Part shown: piece by piece, positions 1-7,666 of the stretch | How the letters are laid out: each line of letters opens with the position of its first letter | How positions within the stretch are numbered: position 1 is the first letter of the stretch | NCBI GenBank assembly: GCA_900549375.1 | Contig: URNY01000127.1 | Coordinates: 1 to 7,856, forward strand | Origin: an uncultured Bacteroidales bacterium | GTDB taxonomy: Bacteria > Bacteroidota > Bacteroidia > Bacteroidales > Muribaculaceae | Direction of reading: 5' to 3' | DNA length: 7,856 nt | The notes under the pieces: generated by a model | The model's input: only the letters and a program-made list of their open reading frames with translations | What the model was told of the DNA's origin: nothing | Database searches by the model: none | Translations under genes and position numbers: made by a program

Positions 1-27
1 ACGGTCATACTCTCCGCGTCGGTTCTC

Positions 28-50
28 CCAACTGAGTTGGCAGTCCGGAC
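28..50. promoter_or_regulatory. Two adjacent dyad sequences upstream of the susC-like gene
   Basis: Positions 28-40 read CCAACTGAGTTGG, a perfect inverted repeat with 6-base arms around a central G. Positions 43-50 read GTCCGGAC, a perfect 8-base palindrome. They lie about 70-90 bases before the susC-like start codon and are not followed by a T tract, so they do not look like a terminator of an upstream gene. They could be an operator or part of a leader structure, but short dyads also occur by chance. Function is inferred from position only. Confidence 0.25.
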
Positions 51-117
51 CATAATAAAACCAACCAAATCTCAAAACACAGTCAATGAGACGATTAATT
101 AACCTTAATTTCAAAGA

Positions 118-3100
118 ATGATTCGACAAAGAAAAACCTTCAGCCTAAGGTTGCCGGCGCTCCTTATAGTGCTTATGGCGGCCGGTTCGGGAGCTTTCGC
201 ACAGAAAGAGGCAATCTCGTTCGATGCCAAGAACATGCCTGTAAGGGAACTCCTCAATCTGATTGAGAAGAAGAGCCAGTACACGTTCGCATTCGCCGAT
301 TCGGATATCCCTCTCGACCGGCGCGTCACAATCAAGGCGGTGAACCGCCCAATCTCTTCCATTCTCCGGGAGGTTCTCCCCGGCACGTCCGTGCGCGTGC
401 ACGACCGCAAGATTCTGCTCGCCCGTGCCGACAAAAATGAAAACAGCCGGCAGAACAGCAATTCCTCCGATTCGAAAAAACGTCCCGACGCCGTTTGGAG
501 TCTTTCGGGAAGCGTGGTCGATGAGAAGGGGGAACCGCTGATCGGCGCAACCGTGATGCAGAAGGGAACAACCAACGGCGCCTCCACAGATGCCGAAGGA
601 AACTTCACCATCCGCATGTCCGACCGCAATTCCACAGTCGTGGCAAGTTATGTCGGCTATAACCCCACGGAACTGAAAGCCCGCAAGGGTCAGAAACTCC
701 GCATCACGATGAAGCCTTCGGCCATCAACCTCAATGAAGTTGTGGTAACGGCCCTCGGCATCACCCGAGAGGAGAAATCACTGGGATATGCCGTGACCAA
801 AGTCGGTGGCGACGACCTCAACAACACCGTGTCGGGAAACTGGCTCAACGCCCTCGACGGCAAGGTGGCCGGCCTTAGCGCCACAGGCGCCGGCAGCGGT
901 CCTAACGGCTCGATGCGCGTGATCCTGCGCGGCGACCAGTCGCTCAACTATGGCAACAACGAGGCGCTTTTCGTTGTCGATGGTGTTCCGATCTCTTCGG
1001 GCGATGCCGGAACAGGCTCCGGAAGCACCTACTCCAATTCCGACAGCCCTGTCGACTTCGGAAACGGCGCTTCGGAAATCAACCCTGAGGATGTGGAAAG
1101 CGTCTCGGTGCTCAAAGGCCCTGCCGCTACCGCCCTCTACGGCTCGCGCGCCGCCAACGGAGCTATCGTGATCACAACCAAGTCCGGTAAGAAAACCAAG
1201 GGCATCGGCGTCACGGTCAGCTCTTCGGTCACTTTCGAACGAGCCGGATATTTTCCCGATTTCCAAAAGGAATACGGCCCCGGTAACGACAACGGTTTCC
1301 GCGAGTTCGCCTGCTGGAATTTCTCCAAAGATGCCCCCGAGGGTTTCGAATCGGGACGAAACGCCTCGCGATATTCTTATGGCGAGCGATATGATCCCAA
1401 CAAACTGCGCAACCAGTTCAACTCCTACAACTGGGCCACCGGCGAATACACCCTCACACCTTTTGTTTACGCCGATGACTGGTATACCGGCATCTTCCGC
1501 ACCGGTACGACTTTCAAGAACAACGTGACTGTAACTTCCAACAACGGGAAGGGCACGAGCGCCCGAGTCTCGGTGACCGACACCCGCAACAACTGGATCA
1601 TGCCCAACACCGGCTATGCCAACACCTCCGTGTCGTTCTCGTTCAACACGAAGATGAACAAATGGATAAAATTCCAGGCCAAGGCCAACTACCTCCACAA
1701 AACCTCCGACAACATGCCTATCTCGGGCTATTCAAACACAGCCCCGACATATTACATCCTCTGGGGAACCACCAACAACAGCATGCAGCTTTACAAGGAT
1801 GAGTATTTCAGCGGCCGCGTAACCAAGGAAAACTATGAGGGAAACGTGAAGGATGGCAAAGGTATGGTGAACTCTCTCGGAAACTCCGAGCCGGGCAATC
1901 CCTACCAGCAGCTCTATGAGGCAACAAACTCGATCAATAAAGACCGCGTCTACGGCAATATTCTCCTCCAGATCGCTTTCCCGCTGAAAGGTCTTTCGCT
2001 CGACCTGCGCGCCGGCACCGACTTCGCCGTCGATTTCCGCCAGCAGAAGAAACCTTTCCGCACTCCGGGATATAAATCCGGTTTCTACCGCGAGCAGAAC
2101 AACCGCGACATCGAGACCAACCTCGACTTCATGCTCAAATATATCAACAATGACATTCTCAACGGGCGCCTCGGCATCAACGCCGCTTTCGGAGGAAACA
2201 ACATGACCCGCGGCATCTGGCGCAACTCGATCACTCTTGCCAAACTCGGCGAGGAGGGCGTATATAATTCCACCAACCTTCCCACAGGCGAGAATCCCCG
2301 CGTCTACAACTGGCGCAGCCGCAAGGTGGTCAACAGCTTCTACGGATTCATCAACGCCAGCTGGGACAACACATATTTCCTCGATGTAACTGCCCGCAAC
2401 GACTGGTCGTCGGCCCTCGGCCGCGACAACTGGTCGTTCTTCTATCCCTCGGTTTCGGCAAGCGTGCTGCTCGACCAGGCTTTCAAGATCCGCGACCGCG
2501 CCCCATGGCTCAACATGCTGAAGGTCCGCGCTTCCTGGGCCAACGTCGGAAACGACACCTCCCCTTATACCCTGACCGACGCCTATTCGGCATCTTCCAC
2601 ATATCCGGGCAGCTACACGCTCCCGTCGAGCCGCGCCAACTATTACATCAAACCGGAAAACGTGGAGAGCTGGGAAGCCGGTATAGAGGCAAAGTTCTTC
2701 ATGAACCGTCTCGGCATTGACCTCGCTTTCTACAATTCGCGCACAACCAACCAGATCGTAAGCGCCATCACCGACCCAGTGATCGGATCTTCGAGCAAAA
2801 AGATGAACTGCGGTGAGATCCGCAACCGCGGTATCGAGATCGCCCTTCACGGCGTGCCTGTGAGCACCCGCGATTTCACATGGAGCATCGATCTGAACTG
2901 GAGCCGCAACTGGAATAAGCTCGTTTCGCTCGAAGAGGGATGGGATCCCCGGGTGCCCTATCAGATTGCCCAGAATATCGTAGGCAACTACGCCCATATT
3001 TATTCCTATATCGGCGGCGAGATGAACTGGCTTTACGGCCGCGGCTACCAGCGCGCTCCCCAGGGCGCATTTTACCTCGACGCCAACGGCAACAAAGTGG

Positions 3101-3738
3101 ACTGCTCGGGAATGAAACTGATCAATCCTGACAATGGTTATCCTCTGCTCGACGAAACCCCGGAACGCAATCTCGGAAAGGTGAACCCGACCTGGCGCGG
3201 AGGTCTGGCAATGAATTTCAGATACCGCGATTTCACCCTCGGCATGAACTTCACGGCGCAGATGGGAGGACACGCTTACTCGGTGACTCACGCCATCCTC
3301 GCTTATCAGGGAAAGCTCACCAACTCGCTGCCCGGACGTAACGACGGTCTCGTGGTGGAGGGCGTCAACGCCATCACCAATGCCGACGGCACTATCACCT
3401 ATCAGCCGAACCGCACTGTCACGGAGAGTATCAACTCATACTACAACAATATCTTCAAACGCGACAATGCCGAGGAGAACATCTTCAAGACCGACTTCCT
3501 CAAACTCAAGGAGGTACGCCTCGACTACAGCCTTCCCAAACGCATCTGCCGCAAGACAAAAGCCATCCAGGCCCTTTCTGTCGGCGTTTATGCCACCAAT
3601 CTATTCTGCATCACCCCCTTCCCTCTCTACGATCCGGAAGCGGGCGCGATGGTGGGCACCAACGTCTACAGCGGCATCGAGGCCGGCGCGCTCCCTATGA
3701 CACGCACCTACGGCATGAACATCAAAATCTCTTTCTAA
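118..3738 (+). CDS. SusC/RagA-family TonB-dependent outer-membrane transporter with STN signalling domain
   Basis: This is a 1206-residue outer-membrane beta-barrel that imports a ligand captured by its SusD partner, using energy from TonB. A signal peptide covers residues 1-28 (hydrophobic LLIVLMAAG, cleavage after AFA). An STN (secretin/TonB short N-terminal) domain follows at about 30-103, then an N/S/K-rich linker (104-125), a carboxypeptidase-regulatory-like domain (about 126-198, with SGSVVDEKGEPLIGATV), a TonB-box-like segment LNEVVVTALG (205-214), and a plug (about 216-357, with FVVDGVPI and VSVLKGPAATALYGSRAANG). The barrel runs to a C-terminal Phe. The length is normal for SusC proteins carrying STN. 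The start is fixed: in-frame TAA codons lie at 100 and 106, and the next in-frame Met is inside the signal peptide. In known relatives STN binds a FecR-type anti-sigma factor, so induction through an ECF sigma factor is expected, but no such genes are in view. The SusD partner follows 13 bases downstream. The family call is secure and the substrate is unknown. Confidence 0.97.
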   Translation: MIRQRKTFSLRLPALLIVLMAAGSGAFAQKEAISFDAKNMPVRELLNLIEKKSQYTFAFADSDIPLDRRVTIKAVNRPISSILREVLPGTSVRVHDRKILLARADKNENSRQNSNSSDSKKRPDAVWSLSGSVVDEKGEPLIGATVMQKGTTNGASTDAEGNFTIRMSDRNSTVVASYVGYNPTELKARKGQKLRITMKPSAINLNEVVVTALGITREEKSLGYAVTKVGGDDLNNTVSGNWLNALDGKVAGLSATGAGSGPNGSMRVILRGDQSLNYGNNEALFVVDGVPISSGDAGTGSGSTYSNSDSPVDFGNGASEINPEDVESVSVLKGPAATALYGSRAANGAIVITTKSGKKTKGIGVTVSSSVTFERAGYFPDFQKEYGPGNDNGFREFACWNFSKDAPEGFESGRNASRYSYGERYDPNKLRNQFNSYNWATGEYTLTPFVYADDWYTGIFRTGTTFKNNVTVTSNNGKGTSARVSVTDTRNNWIMPNTGYANTSVSFSFNTKMNKWIKFQAKANYLHKTSDNMPISGYSNTAPTYYILWGTTNNSMQLYKDEYFSGRVTKENYEGNVKDGKGMVNSLGNSEPGNPYQQLYEATNSINKDRVYGNILLQIAFPLKGLSLDLRAGTDFAVDFRQQKKPFRTPGYKSGFYREQNNRDIETNLDFMLKYINNDILNGRLGINAAFGGNNMTRGIWRNSITLAKLGEEGVYNSTNLPTGENPRVYNWRSRKVVNSFYGFINASWDNTYFLDVTARNDWSSALGRDNWSFFYPSVSASVLLDQAFKIRDRAPWLNMLKVRASWANVGNDTSPYTLTDAYSASSTYPGSYTLPSSRANYYIKPENVESWEAGIEAKFFMNRLGIDLAFYNSRTTNQIVSAITDPVIGSSSKKMNCGEIRNRGIEIALHGVPVSTRDFTWSIDLNWSRNWNKLVSLEEGWDPRVPYQIAQNIVGNYAHIYSYIGGEMNWLYGRGYQRAPQGAFYLDANGNKVDCSGMKLINPDNGYPLLDETPERNLGKVNPTWRGGLAMNFRYRDFTLGMNFTAQMGGHAYSVTHAILAYQGKLTNSLPGRNDGLVVEGVNAITNADGTITYQPNRTVTESINSYYNNIFKRDNAEENIFKTDFLKLKEVRLDYSLPKRICRKTKAIQALSVGVYATNLFCITPFPLYDPEAGAMVGTNVYSGIEAGALPMTRTYGMNIKISF

Positions 3739-3751
3739 ACAGCATTCCATC

Positions 3752-5332
3752 ATGAATATCATATACAAGAAACTCCTCCTCATGTTGCTCCCGGTCTCAG
3801 CACTCCTCACCGCCGGCTGCACACATGATTTCGAGAAGACAAACACCGACCCTAACAAGATGAATGTCGGCGAGCTCCAGCCTTACGGAATGTTCGAGAA
3901 CCTCTTCTACTCCACCGCGAAAAACTCGACTTATTATTCCTATTACTGGAACGACGAGCTCGTGCAGTTCACGGCCTGCACGCCAATGACTGCGCAGGAA
4001 CGTCACCGCTATAAGATCTCCGACAACCAGTTCGCATCGATCTGGAACAATTATGCGACCAAGGCCGGAAACGCCGTGCATATGTATAAGCTGGCCGAGA
4101 AATACGACGACAACGCCTGCAAGGCCGTTGCCACGACTCTCAAGGTATACCTTATGTCGAACCTCACCGATATATTCGGCGACATTCCCTATCGCGAGGC
4201 TTTCCGAGGCGATGAGGGAATCGACCGCCCGGTGTTCGACAGCCAGAAAGAGGTTTATGAACAGATGTTCGCCGAACTGGAGGCAGCCAACGCGCTTTAT
4301 GCCGGCAAGCCGGAGTTCGAGAAACCGACCATGGACCTGATGTATAACGGCGACATGGCTCTCTGGCGCAAGTTCAACAATTCGCTCTATCTCCGTCTCC
4401 TCTGCCGCGTGAGTGGACGCGCGGAGATGAATGTCGGCGCCAAGATGCAGGAGATGCTCGACAATCCCGACAAATATCCTTTGATTTCTTCCAATGCGGA
4501 GAGCGCCACGGTGCATAACACCGGCGTGGATCCCTATTACAACTATTTCAGGCCTATCGATATCGACAAGAGCAAGTTTACCAGCAATTCTTATAAAATC
4601 ACGGAGCAGTTCCTAAAGATGACCCTCATCTCCGACGGCTCCTCAACCGAACAGGATCCGCGCCTCACCACCTGGGCCTCGAAACTTGCCGGAGCCGACG
4701 ACTGGAAGGGAACCGTGAGCGGTTGTTCGCCCGAGGATGCGGGAACATACAGCGAAGGAGCGTCCCATCTCAACTATGAGGTGCTTGTGCGCGATGACGC
4801 CCCCGCTTTCCTGATGGATTATTCGGAAGTGCTCTTCATCTTCTCCGAGGCAGCCCAGAAGGGACTCATCTCGGGCGGAGAAAGCGTGGCGCGTCAATAT
4901 TACGAAGCGGCCGTGACTGCGTCATGCCGCAAATGGGCCGAATACGAACAGTTCTCAAAAGTGAAGACCCCTATCGACGACGCCCATATCTCCGCGCTTC
5001 TCAGCGGCAAGCTCGCCGGCTGGGACAATTACGCCGACAAAGCGCAGCTCATAGCCGAGCAGAAGTTCCTCTCCCTCTTCTGGGTCGGAATGGAGGCCTA
5101 TCATGAGATCCGCCGCACAGGCTGGCCTCGCCTCACCATCGGCGAAGGCACTTTCTACAACAACAACCAGTTCCCCCAGCGCATGGCCTATTCCACAACC
5201 ACCACCGGCACCAACCCCGACAATGTTCGCGCGGCGCTCGACCGCATGGGGGGCGAGAACAACATGCGCACTCCCGTATGGTGGAGCGTCATGGCCATCA
5301 CAGGCACATTCCCCATAGCTAACCCTAAATGA
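3752..5332 (+). CDS. SusD/RagB-like surface lipoprotein (SusD-like_2 type)
   Basis: This 526-residue lipoprotein should form the lid of the SusC barrel and help bind the ligand at the cell surface. The N-terminus has a basic start, a hydrophobic stretch and the lipobox LTAGC, giving lipidated Cys23. The following THDFEK supplies the acidic residues often seen in Bacteroidetes surface-export signals. Family landmarks are NTDPN (31-35), LTDIFGDIPYREAF (138-151), MDYSEVLFIFSEAAQKG (355-371), FLSLFWVGMEAYHEIRRTG (439-457), the FPQRMAYS segment (474-481) and a C-terminal region with NPDNVRAALDRMGG ending near VWW (509-511). These fit the SusD-like_2 branch better than classical starch-type SusD. 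The gene starts 13 bases after the susC-like stop, so the two are surely co-transcribed. The next gene begins at or just after its stop codon. Relatives of this family bind glycans or, as in RagB, peptides, and nothing here decides between them. Confidence 0.96.
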   Translation: MNIIYKKLLLMLLPVSALLTAGCTHDFEKTNTDPNKMNVGELQPYGMFENLFYSTAKNSTYYSYYWNDELVQFTACTPMTAQERHRYKISDNQFASIWNNYATKAGNAVHMYKLAEKYDDNACKAVATTLKVYLMSNLTDIFGDIPYREAFRGDEGIDRPVFDSQKEVYEQMFAELEAANALYAGKPEFEKPTMDLMYNGDMALWRKFNNSLYLRLLCRVSGRAEMNVGAKMQEMLDNPDKYPLISSNAESATVHNTGVDPYYNYFRPIDIDKSKFTSNSYKITEQFLKMTLISDGSSTEQDPRLTTWASKLAGADDWKGTVSGCSPEDAGTYSEGASHLNYEVLVRDDAPAFLMDYSEVLFIFSEAAQKGLISGGESVARQYYEAAVTASCRKWAEYEQFSKVKTPIDDAHISALLSGKLAGWDNYADKAQLIAEQKFLSLFWVGMEAYHEIRRTGWPRLTIGEGTFYNNNQFPQRMAYSTTTTGTNPDNVRAALDRMGGENNMRTPVWWSVMAITGTFPIANPK

Positions 5333-5340
5333 TTTTTAAA

Positions 5341-6666
5341 ATGAAAACAAGATACTGTTCATTTCTCGCGGCTGCGGCTCTTCTGCTTGTCTCCCCCTTC
5401 CTCCAGGGTTGCGACAAAGATGATGAGCCCGCACCCGGCGAACGCTATTTCAGCGTGGAGAACATGGAGGACTACCTGATGCCGCAGAAAGGCATCTCCT
5501 CCGATAAATTCGGCAACGGTAAGAAATTCACCGTCAGGGCCAACGGTTCATGGAAACTGGAGCCCGTCGACGAGCAGGCCTGCGCCTGGGCGAAGATCTT
5601 CCCCATGGAGGGTGAGGATGACGGTCTTCTCCGCATCTACGGCGAGGAGAACAACACTCCACTGGTGCGCACCGCTCAGTTCCGCGTGCTACTCGACGGA
5701 GTGGAGCAGCCTGTGGTGATATCTGTCAGCCAGAGCGGTTGCCAACCCTATCTCAATGTTGCGTCCTCGTTGGTGAATATCAAAAGAGCCGGAGGGAGCG
5801 TCCCTGTAGGAATCGATGCCAATGTTGAGTGGGAATATGCTGTCGAGGGCGATCCCGACGGACGTTTCTCCATCACTGTTGATTCCCCCTCACAGCTCAC
5901 AGTAAGCGCCGATCGTCCCAACCAGACAGGCGCCGAGATCCATGCCGCCGTCACGGTTTCGGGGAAAGGTGAGTTCTCAGACCTCAGCCGTCGCATCGAG
6001 ATAGTTCAGCTCGACGCCATTTTCTTCGACAACTTCAGCTGGCTCAAGAGCGAGGCCGGAGTGCTCGGATGGAAAATCGACACCGGCAAAAAAGAAATAC
6101 GCATCGACCAGTGGACTGCCGAGGAGAAGGAACACGGTTGGGAATCCCTCTCGACATGGGTGTATGCCCGCACGGGATTCATCAAATTCGGCAAGGGTGG
6201 TTACGGTGGTGACCTTATGTCGCCTGCAGTGCCCGAAATTGGCGCCGGCTCCGACGTCACCGTCTCCTGGAGCGCGCTCGGTTACGGAACAACCAAAAAC
6301 GTCAGGGATGATTACGGCCAGTTCTATGTGGCTGTGCTCGGTCCGGGATCAATCTCCGGATGCAGCAGTCAGGGCGAAACCGGATTCTCCATCAAATACC
6401 GCAACGAAGCAGGAATCGAAGTCAATCTTCCCGCCGTGCGCTTCTCATTTGCCGACGATGCCTGGATGATGCCGGCCCTCGATCCGACGGCTACCGAAAT
6501 CTGGCAGCATCTCTCGGCTCAGTTCTCGATCAATGTTAAGGGAATGGACGGCACCTCACGCATCGTGTTCGTGGCCGGACGCTCTTCCCTCGAGAACAGC
6601 TATCAGGATGCCGACGGCAAAAACTCACGCATGTTCCTCGATAATTTCAAAATCGTAGTTAACTAA
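5341..6666 (+). CDS. BACON-domain surface lipoprotein, probable ligand-binding partner of the SusCD pair
   Basis: This is a 441-residue lipoprotein, or 445 residues from the alternative ATG at 5329 that overlaps the SusD stop as ATGA. I prefer 5341 because it gives a typical MKTRYCS signal peptide start just after an A-rich stretch. With this numbering the lipobox FLQGC gives Cys24, followed by DKDDE, a strong match to a surface-export signal. Two BACON-like domains follow at about 46-133 (TVRANGSWKL, then VVISVSQSG) and 136-224 (YLNVASSLVNIKRAGGSV, then IEIVQLD). The remaining 220 or so residues are beta-rich and run from FFDNFSWL through GFIKFGKGGYGGDLMSPA to FLDNFKIVVN, which resembles a jelly-roll or adhesin-like sandwich. 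No catalytic motif is visible. BACON domains are linked to carbohydrate or mucin binding or serve as spacers, so a surface glycan-binding role is inferred from domains and operon position. The ligand is unknown. Confidence 0.9.
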   Translation: MKTRYCSFLAAAALLLVSPFLQGCDKDDEPAPGERYFSVENMEDYLMPQKGISSDKFGNGKKFTVRANGSWKLEPVDEQACAWAKIFPMEGEDDGLLRIYGEENNTPLVRTAQFRVLLDGVEQPVVISVSQSGCQPYLNVASSLVNIKRAGGSVPVGIDANVEWEYAVEGDPDGRFSITVDSPSQLTVSADRPNQTGAEIHAAVTVSGKGEFSDLSRRIEIVQLDAIFFDNFSWLKSEAGVLGWKIDTGKKEIRIDQWTAEEKEHGWESLSTWVYARTGFIKFGKGGYGGDLMSPAVPEIGAGSDVTVSWSALGYGTTKNVRDDYGQFYVAVLGPGSISGCSSQGETGFSIKYRNEAGIEVNLPAVRFSFADDAWMMPALDPTATEIWQHLSAQFSINVKGMDGTSRIVFVAGRSSLENSYQDADGKNSRMFLDNFKIVVN

Positions 6667-6675
6667 TTAATTATC

Positions 6676-6709
6676 AGAGGAGGGCGCCCCGCATCGGGTG
6701 CCCTCTTCT
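6676..6709 (+). terminator. Intrinsic terminator of the susCD operon
   Basis: A 14-bp stem (arms 6676-6689 and 6696-6709) contains two G-T wobble pairs and closes a 6-base loop, CGCATC. It begins 9 bases after the stop codon of the BACON lipoprotein gene and is followed by a pyrimidine-rich tract with TTTT and TTTTTT runs up to 6729. Strength and placement fit a Rho-independent terminator that ends the three-gene transcript and separates it from the next gene. Confidence 0.85.
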
Positions 6710-6743
6710 CCCCCGTTTTCCCATTTTTTGATTATCAATGTCG

Positions 6744-6765
6744 ATAGCGGATTTTCATCTGCTAT
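6744..6765. repeat. Inverted repeat upstream of the 260-residue secreted protein gene
   Basis: Arms ATAGCGGA (6744-6751) and TCTGCTAT (6758-6765) pair over 8 bases with one G-T wobble around the loop TTTTCA. It lies 49-70 bases before the ATG at 6814 and after the operon terminator, where a promoter or leader for that gene must be. It lacks a following T run of terminator type. An operator or a 5' leader hairpin are both possible, and chance is not excluded. Confidence 0.35.
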
Positions 6766-6781
6766 GCAACCTTTATAATCT

Positions 6782-6789
6782 TATTTTTA
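6782..6789 (+). promoter_or_regulatory. Weak candidate -7 element for the secreted protein gene
   Basis: TATTTTTA matches the Bacteroidetes -7 consensus TAnnTTTG at all fixed positions except the last. No TTTG is found at the usual spacing upstream, where 6759-6762 read CTGC, so the call is weak. It would give a leader of roughly 20 bases. The region is so A/T-rich that near matches are expected by chance. Confidence 0.2.
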
Positions 6790-6806
6790 AATTTTCTTTA
6801 AATTTT
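6786..6806 (+). repeat. Tandem AT repeat in the leader of the secreted protein gene
   Basis: TTTAAATTTT occurs at 6786-6795 and again at 6797-6806, separated by a single C. The repeat ends 7 bases before the ATG at 6814. No Shine-Dalgarno-like sequence is present. AT-rich, unstructured leaders favour translation initiation in Bacteroidetes, so this stretch may serve as the ribosome-loading region. That role is inferred. Confidence 0.4.
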
Positions 6807-6813
6807 TTCAGTT

Positions 6814-7596
6814 ATGAAGTCAAAACTTTTACTTCTATCAATGTGCGCCGTGTGCGCTGTCTCCTCTGTAAACGCCCAGAACGCAGAGGCTACCGAGGTT
6901 GAGCTCAACTTCAAGGATATCACGACTCTTACCTTCAAGCCGATTCCGCTTGGCGAACTGAAAGACGCCACATATATGAACGGCGACAAAGAGGCTCCCC
7001 GTGTGAAACAGGACAAGAAGAATGAGATTCTCTTCATTGTCGACGAGACCCTCGAAAAAAATGGTGTCGGTGTCAACGTAACCAAAGGGACCACATCTTA
7101 TCCGCGTATCTTCTTCGCAGGAACTCAAAACGACCACACCGGCCTTACCTACGCCGACTTCGTCAGCGACATGCGTTGGTATGCCGGCGCCACACTCACG
7201 GTAACTGCTCCCGAAGGGAAACAGATCGACAAGATTGTCATGATTCCCGTAGATCCCGAGAACAACGCCAAGAGATGTGCCGAAACTATTGTCGAGACTG
7301 AGGGCGGCACACAGGATGTATCTGATTTGACACAGAACGTATGGGCGGCCTCGGCCAACACCCATGTCACCAAAGTCGTATATAAGGCTCCTGAAAATGC
7401 CAAGACGCAGGCAATCTATACGATGAAAGTCACTGTTTCGGAATTCAAGGGATCGGGCGTCGCTTCCATCGAAGCAGAGGATAAAGCAGTTCCCGAGTAT
7501 TATAACCTCGCAGGCGTACGCTGCGAAGGCGAGCTCGCTCCGGGCCTCTACATCCGCAAAGCCGGCTCGAAAGTTTCGAAAGTGCTCGTGAAATAA
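6814..7596 (+). CDS. Secreted protein of unknown function with Bacteroidales C-terminal tail module
   Basis: This 260-residue protein has a signal peptide at residues 1-21 (MKSKLLLLSMCAVCAVSSVN, cleavage after VNA) and no lipobox, so it should be exported as a soluble or periplasmic protein. The middle (about 25-212) is predicted beta-rich and includes FRWYAGATLTVTAPEG-like spacing at 120-135 (actual residues MRWYAGATLTVTAPEG) and KIDK/IVMI-like strands, typical of small beta-sandwich modules in Bacteroidales secreted proteins. The end (about 216-260) carries GVASIEAEDKAVPEYYNLAG, GLYIRKAG and KVLVK, a module shared by many Bacteroidales secreted proteins and similar to type IX secretion sorting tails. 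Sorting by type IX secretion is not shown. Cys237 lies where I recall a hydrophobic residue being usual. The gene sits between two terminators, with an AT-rich leader, so it is probably monocistronic. I do not recognise a specific family for the central domain. Confidence 0.85.
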   Translation: MKSKLLLLSMCAVCAVSSVNAQNAEATEVELNFKDITTLTFKPIPLGELKDATYMNGDKEAPRVKQDKKNEILFIVDETLEKNGVGVNVTKGTTSYPRIFFAGTQNDHTGLTYADFVSDMRWYAGATLTVTAPEGKQIDKIVMIPVDPENNAKRCAETIVETEGGTQDVSDLTQNVWAASANTHVTKVVYKAPENAKTQAIYTMKVTVSEFKGSGVASIEAEDKAVPEYYNLAGVRCEGELAPGLYIRKAGSKVSKVLVK

Positions 7597-7631
7597 TCAC
7601 ATTAAACATCTTCATTTATTCGATTCAACCA

Positions 7632-7666
7632 GATGGCCGCCGCAAACATCTTTGACGGCGGCCATC
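7632..7666 (+). terminator. Intrinsic terminator after the secreted protein gene
   Basis: A perfect 11-bp stem pairs GATGGCCGCCG (7632-7642) with CGGCGGCCATC (7656-7666). The loop region can add CAAA/TTTG pairing (7643-7646 with 7651-7654) around CATC, leaving one bulged A at 7655. ATTTTAG and a later TTTTT run follow. It lies 35 bases after the stop codon at 7594-7596 and probably ends that transcript. The T tract is interrupted, so efficiency may be moderate. Confidence 0.8.

Noticed and set aside
2..55. Frame open from the window start to a TAA at 53-55 (RSYSPRRFSQLSWQSGP), possibly the end of an upstream gene
   Set aside because: Only 17 codons, with no family signal. It overlaps the dyads, and other frames in the same stretch are also open, so it cannot be supported.
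1..117. Invertible promoter (phase-variation switch) upstream of the susC-like gene
   Set aside because: No pair of separated longer inverted repeats is present in the visible leader. The two dyads are adjacent and too short to be recombination sites.
1732..3291. Long open frame of 519 codons on the - strand inside the susC-like gene, and similar - strand frames such as 778-1698
   Set aside because: They are antisense to a clear SusC gene, encode V/E/A/H/R-rich sequences with no recognisable domain or signal, and arise from the strong G/C bias at third codon positions.
3797..4516. 239-codon - strand frame inside the SusD-like gene
   Set aside because: It is a shadow of the SusD-like coding frame, with no signal peptide, motif or plausible leader of its own.
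6667..6813. Small RNA gene or small ORF in the intergenic region
   Set aside because: The only strong structure is the operon terminator. The rest is AT-rich with no conserved RNA form I recognise and no convincing short reading frame.
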